This document shows, piece after piece, positions 63,870-64,000 of a stretch of 64,000 nt of DNA. The notes beneath the pieces were generated by a model that ran no database searches, had not been told where the DNA came from, and was given only the letters and a program-made list of their open reading frames with translations. Both the position numbers and the translations under genes were made by a program. Position 1 is the stretch's first letter, and every line of letters begins with the position of its first letter. This DNA is from Acuticoccus yangtzensis (GTDB taxonomy: Bacteria > Pseudomonadota > Alphaproteobacteria > Rhizobiales > Amorphaceae): assembly GCF_001927245.1 (NCBI RefSeq), contig NZ_MJUX01000004.1:186001-250000 (forward strand), given 5' to 3'.

Positions 63870-64000
63870 ACTTCGAAACGATCGTTCAGAGCCTCGTCGC
63901 CCGGCTCCAGGCCGAGGACGGCATCCTGTCCGTTCTCGCCCTCGGCGGGCCGGTGGTCATGCTGCTCGTCGCCCTGTCGGTGGTGATGATCGCGGTCAGC
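63866..64000 (+). CDS. MotA/TolQ/ExbB-type proton channel, N-terminal part (cut by window edge)
   Basis: The 45 codons present (starting MNFETIVQSLVARLQAEDG) lead into the first membrane helix (GGPVVMLLVALSVVMIAVS), as in TolQ/ExbB proteins that convert the proton gradient into work on the outer membrane. The GTG start overlaps the previous stop codon as GTGA. ExbD and TonB-like genes probably follow outside the window, but cannot be seen. Confidence 0.65.
   Translation, partial: MNFETIVQSLVARLQAEDGILSVLALGGPVVMLLVALSVVMIAVS

Overview
The window is GC-rich chromosomal DNA from an alphaproteobacterium, most likely Hyphomicrobiales (Rhizobiales-like). The evidence is the split b/b' F0 ATP synthase operon, the PopZ-family polar protein, the PleC-type kinase next to glnE, and the ccmI-E-F-H / degP / two-component / glnE neighbourhood. 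An Acuticoccus-like genus is possible, but I cannot confirm it from sequence alone. Most of the window is core genome; the clearest accessory part is 39.9-50.2 kb.

Layout. 1-4.7 kb (minus): start of guaB (cut by the window edge), a RecD-like helicase, and an 807-aa secreted low-complexity protein of unknown function. 5.2-6.5 kb: an exported GH3 beta-N-acetylhexosaminidase-like enzyme. 6.5-8.4 kb: an unusually AT-rich, hairpin-dense leader feeding a 361-aa RTX protein that ends in tandem terminators. 8.9-11.6 kb: the F0 operon atpI-B-E-F'-F with a strong terminator. 11.6-19.6 kb: GST, prmA, a DUF1127 protein, an aminopeptidase P, glutaryl-CoA dehydrogenase and aminopeptidase N. 19.7-30.6 kb: PleC-like kinase, HpaI-type aldolase, and a minus-strand block of degP, response regulator, histidine kinase and glnE. 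30.7-39.7 kb (minus): hydrolase/OsmC fusion, the cytochrome c maturation genes ccmI, E, F, H, and a giant PopZ-like protein.

39.9-50.2 kb is a catabolic/uptake cluster: a LysR regulator with a palindromic operator candidate at its stop codon, a DUF1445 hydro-lyase, a complete TRAP transporter, an NAD-dependent epimerase/dehydratase, a second complete TRAP transporter behind a sigma-54-like promoter, and an FAD-dependent oxidoreductase. Its substrate is not evident. It ends at tRNA-Ser(GCU). 50.7-64 kb: a membrane fatty-acid/sterol hydroxylase, parE, a second GH3 enzyme, a soluble PAS chemoreceptor, pdxH, a CbpA-type DnaJ, a pyroglutamyl-peptidase-like protein, an MBL-fold hydrolase, an amidase, a class IV aminotransferase, and the start of an ExbB-type operon cut by the window edge.

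I found no CRISPR array, insertion sequence, prophage or recognised defence system. The most unusual signals are the structured AT-rich leader of the RTX gene, the greatly enlarged PopZ homologue, and in-frame 15/18-nt minisatellites in four unrelated genes (secreted protein, popZ, ccmI, MBL hydrolase).
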